A stretch of DNA of 57,817 nucleotides from UBA1413 sp037447215 (GTDB lineage: Bacteria; Bacteroidota; Bacteroidia; Bacteroidales; Prolixibacteraceae): contig JBBIHB010000020.1 in the NCBI GenBank assembly GCA_037447215.1, forward strand, positions 1 to 57,817, read 5' to 3'. The notes beneath the pieces are model-generated. The model ran no database searches, was not told the origin of the DNA, and saw nothing but the letters and a program-made list of their open reading frames with translations. The first letter of the stretch is position 1. Every line of letters starts with the position of its first letter. This document shows positions 1-8,827 of the stretch, piece by piece. The position numbers and the translations under genes are program-made.

Positions 1-43
1 GTTAGATTTTCAAAATCTGACCCGGTTAAATTTTTTTACCGGA
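1..43. repeat. Two adjacent inverted repeats at the window's left edge
   Basis: Two stem-loops lie side by side. The first is centred on base 11, with arms AGATTTT and AAAATCT around a single C, extendable with one mismatch to bases 1-21. The second has arms at 22-30 and 35-42 (CCGGT.AAA against TTTACCGG). The sequence just right of it, ACCGGACAACAGTGA, recurs with one change near 18488. This could be the end of a small mobile element or a terminator for a gene to the left; the window edge prevents a decision. Bases 44-182 hold no recognisable gene. Confidence 0.35.
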
Positions 44-182
44 CAACAGTGATTCAAAATTATTTCGAGGATTAATTTCATGAACAAAAGGCAATTAAAT
101 GGGAATTAAGAAATTATTAATGTGTTGAAAACTGCTTTTACCATGTTATACCGAAGGGAATTATCTGCTGAAAATGGCTTTT

Positions 183-629
183 TCAATTATAGGCTATGGT
201 CACCTGAAAGGATAAAACATTAAGTTCGTCAGGTTTATCCCAGGTTTCTTTAATAGAATTCCCAATTAGTTTGTACCGTTGAATCCTATGATTATGGTTT
301 TCATTATCAGTATAATCAAAATAGTTAAATCCTTCAAAAAAAAGGATTTCTTTTTCTTTATTGTTTAATATCTGAGCATGAAATACCAATGATGAATAGC
401 TATTTTGGCCGTTACAAATGGCAATTTCACCTAAATTTACTTTTTGGGTTTGTGCTTCTTTGTCAACTTTTATGAAATTATTGATTTTTGAAGATGTGCC
501 AACTGATTCAACTATCTCCGCAAAAATATGCCCAGTAACTTTTGTTTGTGAAAATCCATTTAAGTAATTAAAGAAGAGTGTTAAAAACACTAAATAAACT
601 TTAACCGACTTGTGGATTAATAAAAACAT
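183..629 (-). CDS. Hypothetical secreted protein
   Basis: I do not recognise this 148-residue protein. I chose the internal methionine at 629 because it opens a good export signal: MFLLIHKS, a hydrophobic core VYLVFLTLFF, then a cleavage-like NGFSQ. The longer reading from 671 would put a cysteine-rich tail before the signal. The mature part is short, hydrophilic and probably beta-rich. It stands alone on the minus strand, and its codons are much more AT-rich than the neighbouring birA, which suggests a lineage-specific or acquired gene. No function can be given. Confidence 0.55.
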   Translation of the reverse strand: MFLLIHKSVKVYLVFLTLFFNYLNGFSQTKVTGHIFAEIVESVGTSSKINNFIKVDKEAQTQKVNLGEIAICNGQNSYSSLVFHAQILNNKEKEILFFEGFNYFDYTDNENHNHRIQRYKLIGNSIKETWDKPDELNVLSFQVTIAYN

Positions 630-785
630 ATTATGAGAATTACAATTCAACAGTAAAACTGTACAAATCATATTCCATCTTTCATATAATTGTATATTAA
701 TATTTTAACGCATAAAGTGATTATTACTAAATCCGATATATCGTAGTTTATATGTTTTTCTGAATTACAATTTTCCTCCATCACT

Positions 786-1517
786 TCACCACACCATCTC
801 CACTTCCTTAAAATGCCATACGGTGGCTTGGCCATTGCGGTCGCAAAGCATCAGGCGGCCATACTCGTCGGTTCCGGTTATCCGGGCTTCGAAGGTTCGG
901 CCTTCGGCGCGGTAGGTATGCCATATATCATTCCGGAACAACCGGTCCAGGTAATCGCGGTGAATATGCTCCGTTCCACCGTTCCTTAACTGACTGTATC
1001 GTGCCATAATGGCGGTTGTAACCCTATCCAGCTCTTTATGAAGATCATAGATTTTACCCGTTACCATCGAAAGTGAAACCGCCTGCGGGGAATAATCCCC
1101 AAAACTCAGCTGGTTGATGTTAAGGCCTACCCCGGCAATGGTCCAGGCAATGGAATTTCCCATAATGGTATTTTCGATGAGTAACCCGGCAATTTTACGG
1201 TTACCGATCAGGATATCGTTTGGCCATTTTATGGAAAGATCGCCGACATACCCTGACAAATAATCGGCCACACCCAGCGAAACCACCTGTAAGAGGTAAA
1301 ACTGTGATGATGCCGGAAGGAATCCGGGTTTCAGGATCAGGCTGAAGGTAAGGTTTTGGTAATCTTCGCTTTCCCAGCGGTTTTTTGCCTGCCCCCTGCC
1401 ATGTGTCTGACGAAATGTCAATATAACAGTACCTTCATCTTCCCCACCTGCCTGCATTAGTCCGGTGGCATAGTTGTTGGTCGAGTGGGTTTCATCGAGA
1501 TATACCAGGTGCATCAT
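786..1517 (-). CDS. birA: Biotin--[acetyl-CoA-carboxylase] ligase (BirA catalytic form)
   Basis: The protein activates biotin with ATP and transfers it to the biotin-carrier lysine of carboxylases, in the cytoplasm. Family motifs are clear: the biotinyl-AMP loop region THGRGQ, KWPNDILIGNRKIAGLLIE, and AGVGLNIN. At about 243 residues it lacks the N-terminal DNA-binding domain of E. coli BirA, so it should be an enzyme only (group I), not a repressor; this is family knowledge plus length. The start at 1517 (MMHLVYLDETHSTN) is preferred over 1541 because the catalytic fold begins there. It diverges from rsfS across a short region with a -7 box for each gene. Confidence 0.93.
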   Translation of the reverse strand: MMHLVYLDETHSTNNYATGLMQAGGEDEGTVILTFRQTHGRGQAKNRWESEDYQNLTFSLILKPGFLPASSQFYLLQVVSLGVADYLSGYVGDLSIKWPNDILIGNRKIAGLLIENTIMGNSIAWTIAGVGLNINQLSFGDYSPQAVSLSMVTGKIYDLHKELDRVTTAIMARYSQLRNGGTEHIHRDYLDRLFRNDIWHTYRAEGRTFEARITGTDEYGRLMLCDRNGQATVWHFKEVEMVW

Positions 1518-1577
1518 TAGTATCCTTGATTTTTTTGGCATTATTTCCGCATCCGGTAATCAATGGGGCGGATGATA

Positions 1578-1585
1578 CAAATTTA
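1578..1585 (-). promoter_or_regulatory. Putative -7 box for birA
   Basis: On the minus strand the bases read TAAATTTG, matching the Bacteroidota -7 consensus TAnnTTTG, 60 bp upstream of the chosen birA start. I see no good TTG at the usual 19-21 bp spacing, so this is a half-supported promoter. Confidence 0.4.
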
Positions 1586-1633
1586 AAAACAAAAAGCAGT
1601 AAAAGAGGTAAAACGGTCAATGATCCATTTTTT

Positions 1634-1641
1634 TATCTTTG
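1634..1641 (+). promoter_or_regulatory. Putative -7 box for rsfS operon
   Basis: TATCTTTG matches TAnnTTTG and lies 18 bp before the ATG at 1660. It overlaps the alternative TTG start at 1639, which therefore would not be transcribed; this decides the rsfS start. No clear -33 TTG is present. It probably drives the rsfS-ftsH-LUD-cdsA run. Confidence 0.5.
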
Positions 1642-1659
1642 CAACGTGAATTATTAAAC

Positions 1660-2028
1660 ATGGGGAAAAAAACGGTAGAAGCGACACAGATACTTGAAGC
1701 AGCAGTTGAAGGACTGCGAAGGATAAAGGGAAAAGATTTAATGATAATCAACTTGACCACCATACACCACACAGAGTGCAGTTATTTTCTGATATGTCAT
1801 GGAACTTCAGGCACGCAGGTTGACGCCCTCGCCCATTCGGTTGAAGATACGGTAACCGAACTCACAGGTGCAAAAACCTGGCACAAGGATGGATATCGGA
1901 ATGCAATATGGATATTGCTCGATTACGGCGATGTTATGGTGCATGTTTTCAGGGAAGAGTCCCGAACATTTTACAACCTTGAAGGGTTATGGTCAGATGC
2001 AAAAATTATTAAAGTTGAAGAAGAATAG
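1660..2028 (+). CDS. rsfS: Ribosome silencing factor RsfS (Iojap family)
   Basis: RsfS binds ribosomal protein uL14 on the 50S subunit and blocks joining with 30S when nutrients are short. The 122-residue protein shows the family hallmarks: an N-terminal helix, then DLMIINLT, CSYFLICHGTSGTQVDALA, and the C-terminal W.LLDYGDVMVHVF. The ATG at 1660 is chosen because a -7 box occupies 1634-1641, which rules out the TTG at 1639. It is the first gene of a co-directional run; ftsH follows 14 bp later, an arrangement common in Bacteroidota. Confidence 0.93.
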   Translation: MGKKTVEATQILEAAVEGLRRIKGKDLMIINLTTIHHTECSYFLICHGTSGTQVDALAHSVEDTVTELTGAKTWHKDGYRNAIWILLDYGDVMVHVFREESRTFYNLEGLWSDAKIIKVEEE

Positions 2029-2042
2029 AACGGAAAAAAGAT

Positions 2043-4073
2043 ATGGCAGATTACAATAAAAATGCGAAAGATAAAAAGCAACCCGATCCGAACAACCCAT
2101 TCGGACAACCGGGAAATAAACCGCCAAAATTTAATCCATACTGGATATACGGGATCATAGCTGTCCTGTTTATTGTGGCAAATTTTTACCTCACCGGCAG
2201 CAAAGGTCCCGTGGAAACCACTTGGAACAAAGTTAGGACCACCATGCTTGTCAACAACGATATTGACCGGATGGTAGTAATCAACAAAGAAAAAGCACAC
2301 ATATACCTGAAACCTGACCGTGTAAGCCGATACGAAAAAGATTTGCAGGGAACGTTCACCAAACCTGCCGAAACGGGGCCGCACTTCTATTTTGTAATCG
2401 GATCGATCGAAACATTCGAGCGTAACCTTTCTGAGGCCCAGGAGAGTATGGACGAGTTGCAGCGTATAGAACCCGAATACCGTAATGAACGGAATTGGAT
2501 GGGAGAACTGCTGTGGACAATTGGACCGTTTGTATTGATAATCCTACTATGGCTCTGGATATTCAGGAGAATGAGCCGGGGCGCCGGTGGTGGCCCTGGC
2601 GGGATATTCAGTGTAGGAAAATCGCAGGCCAAAGTTTTTGATAAAGATGCAAAAGTAAGCACTACATTCAAAGATGTGGCGGGACTATCTGAGGCCAAAC
2701 AAGAAGTTGAAGAGATTGTAGAGTTCCTGAAAAACCCTGGGAAATTTACCCGTTTAGGGGGTAAGATCCCCAAAGGGGCGCTTCTGGTAGGGCCTCCGGG
2801 AACCGGTAAAACCCTGCTGGCCAAAGCTGTGGCAGGTGAGGCCAATGTGCCGTTTTTTTCCATGTCGGGTTCCGACTTTGTTGAAATGTTTGTTGGAGTC
2901 GGGGCGTCGCGGGTTCGCGACCTGTTTAAGCAAGCCAAGGAAAAGGCGCCCTGCATTGTATTTATCGATGAAATTGACGCCATTGGCCGGGCCCGCGGAC
3001 GCAATCCCAACCTGGGATCGAACGATGAAAGAGAAAATACACTGAACCAATTGCTCACCGAAATGGATGGTTTCGATACCAACAGCGGTGTAATCATTTT
3101 AGCTGCAACCAACAGGGCCGACATACTCGACCGCGCCCTGATGCGTGCCGGACGTTTCGACAGGCAAATCCATGTTGAACTGCCCGACCTGAACGAAAGG
3201 AAAGAGATATTTATGGTGCACCTGAAACCCCTGAAACTTCACGAAGATGTAAATGTGGATTTCCTGGCCAAACAAACCCCGGGTTTCTCGGGTGCCGATA
3301 TTGCCAATGTGTGTAATGAATCGGCATTGATTGCAGCCCGCAAAAATCACGATGCGGTTATGCGCCAGGATTTTCTGGATGCGGTTGACCGGATCATCGG
3401 AGGGCTCGAAAAGAAGAACAAAATAATATCGATGGACGAGAAGAAAACTATTGCCTACCACGAGGCCGGTCATGCTACTATAAGCTGGCTGCTTGAACAT
3501 GCCCACCCTCTGGTTAAGGTTACCATTGTTCCCCGTGGCAAGGCATTAGGCGCTGCCTGGTACCTGCCCGAAGAACGTTCGATTACCACAAAGGAACAGC
3601 TCCTCGATGAAATGTGCTCAACTTTAGGTGGCCGTGCTGCCGAGGAGATCACATTCGGAAAAGTTTCGTCGGGAGCACAGAACGACCTGGAAAGGGTTAC
3701 CAAACAGGCGTATGCCATGGTGAGTATCTTCGGGATGAGCGAAAAAGTAGGTACCGTAAGTTTTTATGATTCGACTGGGCAAAGCGATTACTCGTTTACA
3801 AAACCATACAGCGAGAAAACCGCCGAACTGATTGATTCCGAAGCCAAAAAGATCATCGACGAACAATTTAAAAAGGCGCTCGAAATTCTCAGGAAAAATA
3901 GTGAAGGCCACAAAAAACTGGCCGATTTGCTGCTCGATCGCGAGGTTATATTTTCCGAAGACCTGGAGCATATTTTCGGCAAACGGAAATGGGAGAAACC
4001 TAAAATTGAGAACAATAATACCGTAAAAGATTTTTCAACCGGAACGGAAGATGCTGCAAAACAACCTGACTGA
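2043..4073 (+). CDS. ftsH: ATP-dependent zinc metalloprotease FtsH
   Basis: FtsH is the membrane-anchored AAA+ protease that extracts and degrades misfolded membrane proteins and regulatory proteins. The 676-residue protein has two membrane segments (about 33-50 and 156-175) enclosing an extracytoplasmic domain. The AAA+ domain carries Walker A GPPGTGKT (250-257), Walker B IVFIDEIDA (about 305-313) and the arginine-finger region RAGRFDRQ. The peptidase domain has the zinc site HEAGH (473-477). The tail is short and charged. The LUD gene starts inside the last codons, so the two are translationally linked. Length and motifs are normal. Confidence 0.97.
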   Translation: MADYNKNAKDKKQPDPNNPFGQPGNKPPKFNPYWIYGIIAVLFIVANFYLTGSKGPVETTWNKVRTTMLVNNDIDRMVVINKEKAHIYLKPDRVSRYEKDLQGTFTKPAETGPHFYFVIGSIETFERNLSEAQESMDELQRIEPEYRNERNWMGELLWTIGPFVLIILLWLWIFRRMSRGAGGGPGGIFSVGKSQAKVFDKDAKVSTTFKDVAGLSEAKQEVEEIVEFLKNPGKFTRLGGKIPKGALLVGPPGTGKTLLAKAVAGEANVPFFSMSGSDFVEMFVGVGASRVRDLFKQAKEKAPCIVFIDEIDAIGRARGRNPNLGSNDERENTLNQLLTEMDGFDTNSGVIILAATNRADILDRALMRAGRFDRQIHVELPDLNERKEIFMVHLKPLKLHEDVNVDFLAKQTPGFSGADIANVCNESALIAARKNHDAVMRQDFLDAVDRIIGGLEKKNKIISMDEKKTIAYHEAGHATISWLLEHAHPLVKVTIVPRGKALGAAWYLPEERSITTKEQLLDEMCSTLGGRAAEEITFGKVSSGAQNDLERVTKQAYAMVSIFGMSEKVGTVSFYDSTGQSDYSFTKPYSEKTAELIDSEAKKIIDEQFKKALEILRKNSEGHKKLADLLLDREVIFSEDLEHIFGKRKWEKPKIENNNTVKDFSTGTEDAAKQPD

Positions 4074-4716
4074 CCAGGCAACAGCCCGGAATCGGATACT
4101 TGAGCGGATTAAAAAGGCTACAACCGGCAGACCACGAATCGATATCACACAACCTGCCGGTTTGTTTGTAGATGAAAGTGTGGCCGGTTTAACCGAACCC
4201 TTTGTAAAATTACTCAATCAAGTAGCTGAAAATTCAGTTGTAGGAGATACAACGGAGGGGGTCATCGTTGAATTCAACAGGCTGATTCCAGAAAAAGCAT
4301 GGAAGAATATTTCCTGTCAGGAACCTAACATGGCTGAACTTCTTCCGAATAAAACATACAGCCTAATATTCAACCGGGAGGTTACGTGGGAAACAGAAGC
4401 GGTCATAACCGGAGGTGAAGTGTTGATTGCCAATACCGGAAGTGTGATGGTAAGCACAACACAATCCCAAAGCCGCAGGGAATTTGTTGTGGGGCCATCG
4501 CAAGTGGTTCTCGAATCCGAATCACAGATTTCAGGAACGGTTGATTCAGCGATGGATGGAATGCTGAACCGGTTTGACGGAAAACTTCCAATGCTGATTT
4601 CATGCATATCAGCACCAAACCGGAATGCCGATATAGAAAAAACACTTATCTTAGGGGCACATGGGCCAAGAGAACTTTATGTTTTTATTTCGAAGGAAAA
4701 ATTCAATAACCTATAA
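4051..4716 (+). CDS. LUD domain (LutC/YkgG-like) protein
   Basis: This 221-residue protein fits the LUD (lactate utilisation) family, with the conserved core around TYSLIFNREVTWETEAVI and the glycine-rich end ILGAHGPRELYVFI. In LutABC the LutC subunit helps oxidise L-lactate, but here no lutA or lutB is present. In Bacteroidota a single LUD gene commonly sits after ftsH and before cdsA, and its substrate is unknown, so lactate use should not be assumed. The ATG at 4051 overlaps the ftsH end by 23 bp, implying coupled translation. Confidence 0.8.
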   Translation: MLQNNLTDQATARNRILERIKKATTGRPRIDITQPAGLFVDESVAGLTEPFVKLLNQVAENSVVGDTTEGVIVEFNRLIPEKAWKNISCQEPNMAELLPNKTYSLIFNREVTWETEAVITGGEVLIANTGSVMVSTTQSQSRREFVVGPSQVVLESESQISGTVDSAMDGMLNRFDGKLPMLISCISAPNRNADIEKTLILGAHGPRELYVFISKEKFNNL

Positions 4717-4726
4717 ACTTCGTAAT

Positions 4727-4933
4727 ATGGAAGAGGGCTGGAAAACGGTGTTTGAAACTGATCAGGAATATCAGGCAACCATAGCCAGGGATATTCTTGA
4801 AAACAATAATATTCAGGCAGTTATTTTAAACCAGAAGGACTCAACTTACCTGGTTTTGGGGCATATTTTGGTATTGGTGCCAGAATCTGAGGAAGGGACT
4901 GCAACTAACCTTTTAAAAGAGCTGAAAAATTGA
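4727..4933 (+). CDS. DUF2007-type small protein
   Basis: The 68-residue protein begins MEEGWKTVFET and fits the small DUF2007 family, described as putative signal-transducing proteins: one alpha/beta unit in which an N-terminal strand is followed by a helix (EYQATIARDILENNNI) and strands ending in a V.V...E pattern. I chose the ATG at 4727, not 4661, because the longer form overlaps the LUD gene by 56 bp and adds a non-family tail. The stop TGA shares bases with the TTG start of cdsA. Biochemical role unknown. Confidence 0.75.
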   Translation: MEEGWKTVFETDQEYQATIARDILENNNIQAVILNQKDSTYLVLGHILVLVPESEEGTATNLLKELKN

Positions 4934-5754
4934 ACCCATTTCTGAAGAGAACGATAACAGGCTTTGGATATGCCTTTGTATTGATCGGTGGTTTGGTTGT
5001 CCACCCGATTATTTTTGCATTGGTTTACCTTTTATTACTTGTTCTGGCCCTTGTTGAATATTACAGGATGGTAGGGCTGGCTGGTGGCCATCCACAGCAT
5101 ATTAACGGAATTGCCACAGGGGTCACTTTTTTTATCGCTCTTTTCGGTTTTGCTTACGGTCTTTGGCCACTTTATGTATCGCTGCTTTCGGTGGTACTGA
5201 TATTCTCCACTTTTGTTATCGAACTTTACCGCAACCAGCCTAAGCCCCTTTCAAATATTTCCTATACGTTGATGGGCTTCTTTTATATCAGTATCCCAAT
5301 GGGGCTGCTCAATCTGATGGTTTTCCAGGGCTTACCCGATGAACACCATTACTACCCTTACATATTACTGGGGGTTACCATAACCATCTGGGTTTACGAT
5401 TCGGGTGCTTACATTTTCGGGACAGCATTTGGCAGGCACAGGCTATTCGAACGCATTTCGCCAAAAAAATCGTGGGAAGGTGTAATCGGAGGCGGTATAT
5501 TTGCTATAGTTTCAGGTTTCATCAATGCACATTTTTTCCCTGCCATCGACCTTATAAACTGGCTGATCCTATCCCTGATCATCGTAATATTTGGTACTTT
5601 CGGCGACCTGATCGAATCGATGCTCAAGCGTAGTTTCAGTATCAAGGATTCCGGAAAATTTCTTCCCGGACATGGGGGCGTACTCGACCGCCTCGACAGT
5701 TTTTTGTTTGCAATACCATTTGTTGTGGCCTGGCTGTTTTTTGCAAGGCTTTGA
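4930..5754 (+). CDS. cdsA: Phosphatidate cytidylyltransferase CdsA
   Basis: CdsA makes CDP-diacylglycerol from phosphatidate and CTP in the inner membrane, the branch point for phospholipids. The 274-residue protein has about seven to eight hydrophobic segments and the complete family signature near its end: SMLKRSFSIKD followed by LPGHGGVLDRLDS. The start codon is TTG, overlapping the DUF2007 stop (TTGA), a coupling signal; no better ATG lies nearby. The next two genes use its product (PssA) or act later in the same route (Psd). Confidence 0.95.
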   Translation: MNPFLKRTITGFGYAFVLIGGLVVHPIIFALVYLLLLVLALVEYYRMVGLAGGHPQHINGIATGVTFFIALFGFAYGLWPLYVSLLSVVLIFSTFVIELYRNQPKPLSNISYTLMGFFYISIPMGLLNLMVFQGLPDEHHYYPYILLGVTITIWVYDSGAYIFGTAFGRHRLFERISPKKSWEGVIGGGIFAIVSGFINAHFFPAIDLINWLILSLIIVIFGTFGDLIESMLKRSFSIKDSGKFLPGHGGVLDRLDSFLFAIPFVVAWLFFARL

Positions 5755-5770
5755 TTATTAATATTTTATC

Positions 5771-6424
5771 ATGAATATTCACAAAGAAGGTTTTATAATG
5801 ATCCCCCTGGTGCTGGCTGTTTTGCTGGCCATTAATCTTTTGGTTTATTGGGTTGGAATAGCCATTCTTTCTTTGGTTTTCCTTATTCCCTCATTGGTAA
5901 TTGCAGTTCTTGGAATACGGTTCTTCCGCGATCCGGAAACGGTAAAAACCAGCCGCCCGGGAGAAGTTCTTTCATCAGCCGATGGGAAAGTTGTGGTCAT
6001 CGGACCGGTCTATGAAAATGAGTATTTCAAGGATGAACGCATTCAGGTTTCGGTGTTCATGTCGGTTTTCAATGTTCATATCAACCATGTTCCCATCGAC
6101 GGGGAAATAGTCTATCAGAAATACCATCCAGGAAAATTCCTGGTTGCCAGCCTGCCTAAATCATCGGAATTGAATGAGCGGGCCACCACAGTTTTCAGGA
6201 CTGAAAATGGTACCGAAATACTTTTAAGGCAAATTGCAGGTTTGGTTGCACGCCGGATTGCCATATACAAAAAACCGGGCGATAAGGTAACCGTTAGAGA
6301 TCAATTGGGTTTTATCAGGTTTGGATCAAGGGTGGACATATTTTTCCCAAAAGGGACCGAAATCCCGGTAAAACTGAACGAAGTGGTAAAAGGTGGCCTA
6401 ACGGTTCTGGGAAGATTGCAATAA
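5771..6424 (+). CDS. psd: Phosphatidylserine decarboxylase proenzyme (short type)
   Basis: Psd decarboxylates phosphatidylserine to phosphatidylethanolamine. The 217-residue protein is the short (PSD-A-like) form: a hydrophobic N-terminus (about residues 9-50), then VHINHVP, and the self-cleavage site in RFGSRVD near residue 190, where cleavage between Gly and Ser makes the pyruvoyl group and splits the chain into beta and alpha subunits. It lies 16 bp after cdsA and is followed by pssA, which supplies its substrate. Cleavage itself is family knowledge. Confidence 0.93.
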   Translation: MNIHKEGFIMIPLVLAVLLAINLLVYWVGIAILSLVFLIPSLVIAVLGIRFFRDPETVKTSRPGEVLSSADGKVVVIGPVYENEYFKDERIQVSVFMSVFNVHINHVPIDGEIVYQKYHPGKFLVASLPKSSELNERATTVFRTENGTEILLRQIAGLVARRIAIYKKPGDKVTVRDQLGFIRFGSRVDIFFPKGTEIPVKLNEVVKGGLTVLGRLQ

Positions 6425-6517
6425 CTGTTTAAGTGTCAACGAGTCGGAAAAGGTTAAATTCCTGATGGTTGAAGGCATCAAGTTTTTCAAGGATAAACCG
6501 GAAAATACCAGGATAAT

Positions 6518-7264
6518 ATGAAAAAAATTACATCCTTTATGCCCAACCTGCTGACCCTAATGAACCTTTCATCAGGGGTTCTATCCATCCTTTTTGCCGT
6601 TGATGGCGATCTGGGCTTTGCGGCCATTTTTATCTTAATAGCTGCAGTTTTCGATTTTTTTGATGGTTTTGCAGCACGCCTGTTAAATGCATATACCGAT
6701 ATCGGCAGGGAACTCGATTCGCTGGCCGATGTGGTTTCTTTTGGCGTTGCTCCCGGATTGATACTTTTTACGTTGATGGAAATTGTACTCTTTGGCGAGA
6801 ACATGCCCATATCCCGGATTCAGGGTTCATTTTATGAATGGTTAATGCTCCTCAGCGCATTTCTGATACCTGCCTTTTCAGCGTTCCGGTTGGCAAAGTT
6901 CAATACCGATACCCGACAGACAGTAAATTTTCTTGGGTTACCTACCCCGGCAAATGCCATACTCTGGGCTTCATTCGGGCTTATGAGCGGATACTCGGAA
7001 AACGAAGAACTCCTGAAAATTTTATTCACTCCAGGTAACCTTCTGATTACAAACATAATTACATCGCTTTTGCTGGTATCCGAAATTCCTATGTTTTCGC
7101 TGAAATTCAGCGGTTTCAACATTTTTGGGAACTGGTACAGGTACATTTTCCTGTTGGTTTCAACAGGACTTATTATTATAACCGGGATATTTTCCCCGGC
7201 TCTCATCATTACCTTATATATTGTCCTGTCGATTTTGTTTTACCTGTTAAAGGTTGACTTATAA
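6518..7264 (+). CDS. pssA: CDP-diacylglycerol--serine O-phosphatidyltransferase PssA
   Basis: The enzyme joins CDP-diacylglycerol and L-serine to give phosphatidylserine. The 248-residue membrane protein carries the CDP-alcohol phosphotransferase motif DG..AR........G...D...D as DGFAAR followed by GRELDSLAD (around residues 50-70). Several membrane segments follow. Serine rather than glycerol or choline as acceptor is inferred from overall likeness to Bacteroidota PssA and from psd next door. It ends the block; the following gene is convergent, with only 21 bp between the stops. Confidence 0.92.
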   Translation: MKKITSFMPNLLTLMNLSSGVLSILFAVDGDLGFAAIFILIAAVFDFFDGFAARLLNAYTDIGRELDSLADVVSFGVAPGLILFTLMEIVLFGENMPISRIQGSFYEWLMLLSAFLIPAFSAFRLAKFNTDTRQTVNFLGLPTPANAILWASFGLMSGYSENEELLKILFTPGNLLITNIITSLLLVSEIPMFSLKFSGFNIFGNWYRYIFLLVSTGLIIITGIFSPALIITLYIVLSILFYLLKVDL

Positions 7265-7285
7265 CCTTTATGTGTACAGGCTTAG

Positions 7286-8728
7286 TCAAACATTCAGCTG
7301 TGCTGAGTCGTCCACATTTTCGAGAAAGCGTACATTTGTATTGCCCCCACCATTCAGGGTAATATCAACCGGAACATTATCTTTCCAGGCTCCGCGGGTA
7401 AAATCGGGTACATCAACAGAGCGCGACCGGTTGGCTACTGATTCTTCGCTGAGAGGTGCAATTACGCTCCAAAGGGCTGCATCATATACATCCTGGTCAA
7501 GTGGCAGGCCATTTCTCAGGCAATCAATCAATCGCCAATCCATCATAAAGTCCATTCCACCATGCCCCCCGACTTTTCGGGCCATTTCACCCACCACTTC
7601 AACAATTTCGGGAGTGTATTGTTCCTGAAGGGCTGCCATTTCTTCGGCATTCACCCACCCATGACCTTTAGCAATTTTTGCCGGTGTGGGATATTTCTGG
7701 GCAAATCCTTTTGTTCCGCTTACAGTATGGAGCCTGGAATAGGGCCTCGGCGAAGTCACGTCGTGCTGAAGCATAATCGTCCTGCCTTTTTCGGTGCGGA
7801 TCAGGGTGGTATTCATATTCCCCCTGTAGGTTTTTCCGACAAATTCTTTAAAAAAATCATCGGTGGCAGCCAGCTCTTCGGCATGACGTGCCATCTGAAA
7901 ATCGTTGGTTTGCATGGCCGTGAGGTAATCCATGCGGTCGCCCCTGTTGATATTGAGAATCTGGGCAACTGGCCCGAGACCGTGCGTGGGATAAAGGTTC
8001 CCGTTCCTGAAGTTTTCCTTTAACCGCCACATTTCGGTGTAGCCCTCCTTATCGAAATTGAGATCGAGCAGGTCGTGGATATAAGCACCTTCGGCGTGTA
8101 CAATTTCACCAAAAAATCCCTGGCGGGACATATTCAAGGTAAGTAATTCAAAGAAATCGTAACAACAGTTTTCGAGCATCATACAGTGCATTTTAGTACG
8201 CTCCGAGGTTTCGACCAGTTGCCAACATTCGTCAACAGTAATGGCAGCCGGAACTTCGGTGGCAACATGCTTGCCGTTTTCCATGGCAAAAACCGACATG
8301 GGGGTATGGGTATCCCAGGGTGTGCAGATGTAAATGAGGTCGAGATCGGGACTGGCGACCATCTCTTTCCATACCTCTTTTGACCCGAAGTAACCTTTTG
8401 CCCTTGCCAAACCGCGTTCATCAAGCCATTTCTGGGTTTTTTCAACACGGTCTTCATAAACATCGCACAGGGCGGAAATCTCAACCCCTTCGATATGCGA
8501 CATACGTTGAACGGCGCCAGGTCCCCTCATTCCCAAACCTACAAATCCGATCCTTACCTTTTCGAGCCGGGGTGCCGCATAACCACACATATTAAAGGCC
8601 TGCTTACCCACCCGTACAGTTTTGGCTTTATTACTGTTGCCGCCTCTGGTACATGATATCAATCCGGTTGACAACAAACCACCGGCAAGGAGGGAGGTCT
8701 TAAGAAAATCGCGCCTGTTCGATTCCAT
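7286..8728 (-). CDS. Gfo/Idh/MocA oxidoreductase, GH109-like, Tat-exported
   Basis: The 480-residue protein begins with a twin-arginine leader (ESNRRDFLK, then a hydrophobic stretch ending LISC) and a Rossmann NAD site GFVGLGMRGPG (61-71). Sequence style and length match Bacteroidales proteins annotated as glycosyl hydrolase family 109, which cleave alpha-N-acetylgalactosamine by an NAD-dependent oxidation-elimination mechanism. The conserved EVPAA region, typical of Gfo/Idh/MocA enzymes, is present. The leader's cysteine may also act as a lipobox. GH109 activity is inferred; a general sugar dehydrogenase is the alternative. No sugar-uptake genes are adjacent. Confidence 0.82.
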   Translation of the reverse strand: MESNRRDFLKTSLLAGGLLSTGLISCTRGGNSNKAKTVRVGKQAFNMCGYAAPRLEKVRIGFVGLGMRGPGAVQRMSHIEGVEISALCDVYEDRVEKTQKWLDERGLARAKGYFGSKEVWKEMVASPDLDLIYICTPWDTHTPMSVFAMENGKHVATEVPAAITVDECWQLVETSERTKMHCMMLENCCYDFFELLTLNMSRQGFFGEIVHAEGAYIHDLLDLNFDKEGYTEMWRLKENFRNGNLYPTHGLGPVAQILNINRGDRMDYLTAMQTNDFQMARHAEELAATDDFFKEFVGKTYRGNMNTTLIRTEKGRTIMLQHDVTSPRPYSRLHTVSGTKGFAQKYPTPAKIAKGHGWVNAEEMAALQEQYTPEIVEVVGEMARKVGGHGGMDFMMDWRLIDCLRNGLPLDQDVYDAALWSVIAPLSEESVANRSRSVDVPDFTRGAWKDNVPVDITLNGGGNTNVRFLENVDDSAQLNV

Positions 8729-8827
8729 TTTATATCCTTTTAAATGATAATACTTCTGAAATGAATTTGTAATTCATTGTAAAAATGCAAAATAAAACAC
8801 ATAGAAATGTCACACAAATGATAAAAT

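Noticed and set aside
1971..3971. Several minus-strand open frames of 80-245 codons inside rsfS and ftsH
   Set aside because: They lie opposite highly conserved ftsH sequence, have no family features or starts with ribosome sites, and are products of its codon use.
4051..4716. LUD gene as part of a lactate-oxidation (lutABC) operon
   Set aside because: No lutA or lutB homologue is near; the position after ftsH is a phylum-wide habit.
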